A stretch of DNA of 7,671 nucleotides from Chloracidobacterium sp. UBA7659 (GTDB lineage Bacteria; Acidobacteriota; Blastocatellia; Pyrinomonadales; Pyrinomonadaceae). Location of the stretch: positions 15,565 through 23,235 of the forward strand of contig DLHV01000030.1 of assembly GCA_002483395.1 (NCBI GenBank), written 5' to 3'. Below are positions 6,457 through 7,671 of this stretch, in pieces. The first letter of the stretch is position 1. Every line of letters starts with the position of its first letter. The notes beneath the pieces were generated by a model. The model ran no database searches. It was not told the DNA's origin and worked only from the letters and a program-made list of their open reading frames with translations. A program made the position numbers and the translations under genes.

Positions 6457-6510
6457 AGCAATTACTTTTTTGCGAAATATGATCCGATAATGTAAATTTC
6501 ATTTAGTTTT

Positions 6511-7002
6511 ATGGCGATCAGCAATGACGAATTTCGGGCAGCTTTGTCGCGTTTTCCAAGCGGCGTGACAGTGGTTACAACAAAAGATGCCGACGGAAGA
6601 CTACACGGAATTACGGTCTCTGCATTCTGCTCGCTTTCACTCGAGCCACCGCTAATTCTGATCTGTGTGGAAAAAATTGCGGGCAGTCACTATGCTCTCT
6701 GCGAGTCAAAGGCTTTTGTAGTCAATATTCTAAATTCGCAACAGATTGGGCTTTCCGAACAATTCGCGTCCCCGGATCCGGACAAATTCGATGGCGTCTC
6801 GTTTCGTACCGGGATCGACGGCGTACCGGTGATCGACGGTGTTGTGGCAAGTCTCGAATGCCGTTTAAAGCGGATCTGTGATGGCGGCGATCACACGATC
6901 TTCATCGGAGAGGTCAAAAATGTGTCGATTATTGATGGTTATCCCCTCGTTTATTCACAAAGCACATACTGGACGATCTCTGAAACGCCGCAGGATTTCT
7001 GA
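6511..7002 (+). CDS. Flavin reductase family protein (FMN-binding split barrel)
   Basis: 163 residues, the standard size of the HpaC/NtaB-like short-chain flavin reductases. These enzymes use NAD(P)H to reduce free FMN or FAD, which then diffuses to a partner monooxygenase; some relatives bind FMN tightly and act as oxidoreductases on their own. Signatures: FPSGVTVVTT at 15-24, HGITVSAFCSLSLEPPLIL at 32-50 (flavin phosphate and isoalloxazine-binding region), a helix with NILNSQQ at 72-78, GDHTIFIGEV at 126-135 with the conserved His128, and PLVYSQSTYW at 145-154. No oxygenase or other partner gene is present in the window, so the substrate pathway is unknown. The ATG at 6511 lacks a Shine-Dalgarno sequence (ATTTAGTTTT precedes it). 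It is divergent from ispA, which alone does not imply shared function. The stop overlaps a following ATG (TGATG), but the frame that starts there does not look like a real gene. Confidence 0.9.
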   Translation: MAISNDEFRAALSRFPSGVTVVTTKDADGRLHGITVSAFCSLSLEPPLILICVEKIAGSHYALCESKAFVVNILNSQQIGLSEQFASPDPDKFDGVSFRTGIDGVPVIDGVVASLECRLKRICDGGDHTIFIGEVKNVSIIDGYPLVYSQSTYWTISETPQDF

Positions 7003-7212
7003 TGAGATTGTCGGGGCCCGCCGCCATATGGTCTTGTCGCGGGGTGACATATAGACAATTGCCGAGCGATTTATCACTTGGTAAAGCGAATCGCAATATT
7101 CACGGCCATCGTGACAGCGGCGGGGAAGTCCATCGTTCGAGTTTCGAAAAATTATTGTTTCAAAGTCAAATTGCCTTCAACTTAAACAATTACATTAACT
7201 TACGCTTTCTAT

Positions 7213-7240
7213 TGTTGGCTAATTTAAGATTAGCACAACA
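7213..7240 (+). repeat. 11-bp hairpin with one bulge upstream of the nrdJ promoter
   Basis: TGTTGGCTAAT (7213-7223) pairs with ATTAGC (7229-7234) and CAACA (7236-7240), with A7235 bulged and loop TTAAG. It is followed by TATTGTATAAACTTTTTG, so it could weakly terminate flavin reductase transcripts, or be an operator: it overlaps the -35 of a second possible promoter, TTAAGA 7224-7229 and TATAAA 7246-7251 with a 16-bp spacer. Confidence 0.5.
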
Positions 7241-7258
7241 TATTGTATAAACTTTTTG

Positions 7259-7287
7259 TTGACATCTCGCATTTCCTGGCTTACTAT
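7259..7287 (+). promoter_or_regulatory. Strong sigma-70-type promoter for nrdJ
   Basis: A perfect -35 TTGACA (7259-7264), a 17-bp spacer and TACTAT (7282-7287, 5 of 6) follow an AT-rich stretch. The start site should be near 7294, about 146 nt before the nrdJ ATG. This is the best promoter in the window. Confidence 0.75.
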
Positions 7288-7363
7288 GGCCTCACTTGAG
7301 TGCTAAATCCGCTGCAGTCCTCAAGCCCGAATAATCAAAACTCAATCGTCGAGAGATTTCGAG

Positions 7364-7392
7364 AATACTATTTCAGATGTTAAAATAGTATT
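7364..7392. repeat. Perfect 10-bp inverted repeat in the nrdJ leader
   Basis: AATACTATTT (7364-7373) and AAATAGTATT (7383-7392) are exact reverse complements around the 9-nt spacer CAGATGTTA. It lies downstream of the promoter and ends 48 nt before the start codon. It may be an RNA hairpin in the leader or a repressor operator; it has no T-run after it, so it is not a terminator. Confidence 0.7.
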
Positions 7393-7440
7393 ACGTAAAC
7401 ATCCGTGTCTTTAATATCGGCACAAGGAGAAACCGCAAGC

Positions 7441-7671
7441 ATGAGCACAGTTTTTGAGCCTGTAAAAACGGGTGGAATTATGGCCAAAGCGAATGGTAAT
7501 GGAGCGGGCGCGGCATTAGGCCGCGAGGTCCTGCTTCCAGGCCTAAACGCACAGAAAGTCATCACAAAAAGGTATTCGTTAAAGGATGAAAACGGCGATG
7601 CCGTCGAAACATGGGCCGATATCGTGCGGAGAGTTGTCGGACACGTATCCAGCGCCGAAACCGACCCGTTG
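7441..7671 (+). CDS. nrdJ: Adenosylcobalamin-dependent (class II) ribonucleotide reductase, N-terminal fragment
   Basis: The first 77 codons of a gene that runs off the window. Class II reductases make deoxyribonucleotides with an adenosylcobalamin radical and work with or without oxygen. The recognisable part is residues 35-77: LNAQKVITKRYSLKDENGDAV-type N-terminal sequence (the RYSLKDENG at about 45-53) followed by ETWADIVRRVVGHV at about 57-70, which matches the start of the NrdJ family; the catalytic cysteines and radical-binding domains lie beyond the window. Residues 1-34 are a Gly/Ala-rich variable leader. I use the ATG at 7441 because AAGGAG lies at 7424-7429, 11 nt upstream; an in-frame ATG at 7480 (residue 14) after GGGTGGA is possible. 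Expression is likely driven by the promoter at 7259-7287 and modulated through the long structured leader. Confidence 0.85.
   Translation, partial: MSTVFEPVKTGGIMAKANGNGAGAALGREVLLPGLNAQKVITKRYSLKDENGDAVETWADIVRRVVGHVSSAETDPL

Larger units (their letters stand above)
7003..7440. other. Non-coding control region upstream of nrdJ
   Basis: About 440 bp without a supported gene. The left part (7003-7160) is GC-moderate and might be decayed coding sequence; the part from about 7140 to 7260 is strongly AT-rich, resembling an UP element before the promoter. It holds a bulged hairpin (7213-7240), a near-consensus promoter (7259-7287), a leader of about 146 nt with a 6-bp stem CTTGAG/CTCAAG (7295-7300 with 7320-7325) and a perfect 10-bp inverted repeat (7364-7392). 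I looked for a cobalamin-riboswitch B12 box and for paired NrdR boxes and found neither by eye. Confidence 0.6.

Noticed and set aside
7235..7250. ACAACATATTGTATAA as an NrdR box before nrdJ
   Set aside because: Only about half of the positions match the remembered 16-bp consensus and no second box lies about three helical turns away.
7380..7565. A 61-codon minus-strand open frame at the right edge
   Set aside because: It is antisense to the nrdJ start and covers its ribosome-binding site and leader; no features support it.

Overview
The window reads as ordinary chromosomal DNA from a free-living Gram-negative-type bacterium of medium GC content. The combination of an MglB/MglA polarity pair, a YvcK/GlmR-type protein, GlmU, a type II short-chain prenyl synthase and a cobalamin-dependent class II ribonucleotide reductase, together with weak or absent Shine-Dalgarno sequences, would fit an acidobacterium (for example Blastocatellia/Pyrinomonadaceae). 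That placement is inference from gene content and protein style only; nothing in the window fixes the taxon. I see no phage, transposon, CRISPR or other obviously mobile DNA.

Layout. (1) 43-3620, minus strand: a probable three-gene operon read right to left, yvcK/glmR, then glmU, then a predicted lipoprotein of unknown function whose ATG overlaps the glmU stop codon (ATGA). (2) 3621-3939: a 319-bp divergent intergenic region with one candidate promoter for the plus-strand genes. (3) 3940-5038, plus strand: mglB and mglA, a Roadblock-domain protein and its Ras-like GTPase, ended by a strong hairpin that lies between them and the convergent tRNA genes. (4) 5127-5376, minus strand: tRNA-Asp(GUC) and tRNA-Val(UAC), separated by an AT-rich imperfect inverted repeat built from a 14-nt direct repeat. 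(5) 5508-6395, minus strand: a farnesyl-diphosphate-synthase-type gene with a well-formed promoter so close to its ATG that the mRNA should be nearly leaderless. (6) 6511-7002, plus strand: a flavin reductase. (7) 7003-7440: a non-coding, AT-rich control region with a near-consensus promoter, a long leader and a perfect 10-bp hairpin. (8) 7441-7671: the first 77 codons of nrdJ, cut by the window end.

How the genes fit together. The first operon concerns cell-envelope precursor supply: GlmU makes UDP-GlcNAc, and YvcK/GlmR proteins in Firmicutes sense UDP-GlcNAc and adjust the pathway. The prenyl synthase provides farnesyl diphosphate, from which undecaprenyl phosphate, the peptidoglycan lipid carrier, is built. 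MglB and MglA set cell polarity in Myxococcus and Thermus. NrdJ supplies deoxynucleotides. No spectacular new system is apparent. The best leads are the unknown lipoprotein coupled to glmU, the conserved MglB tail, the leaderless prenyl-synthase transcript and the structured nrdJ leader.
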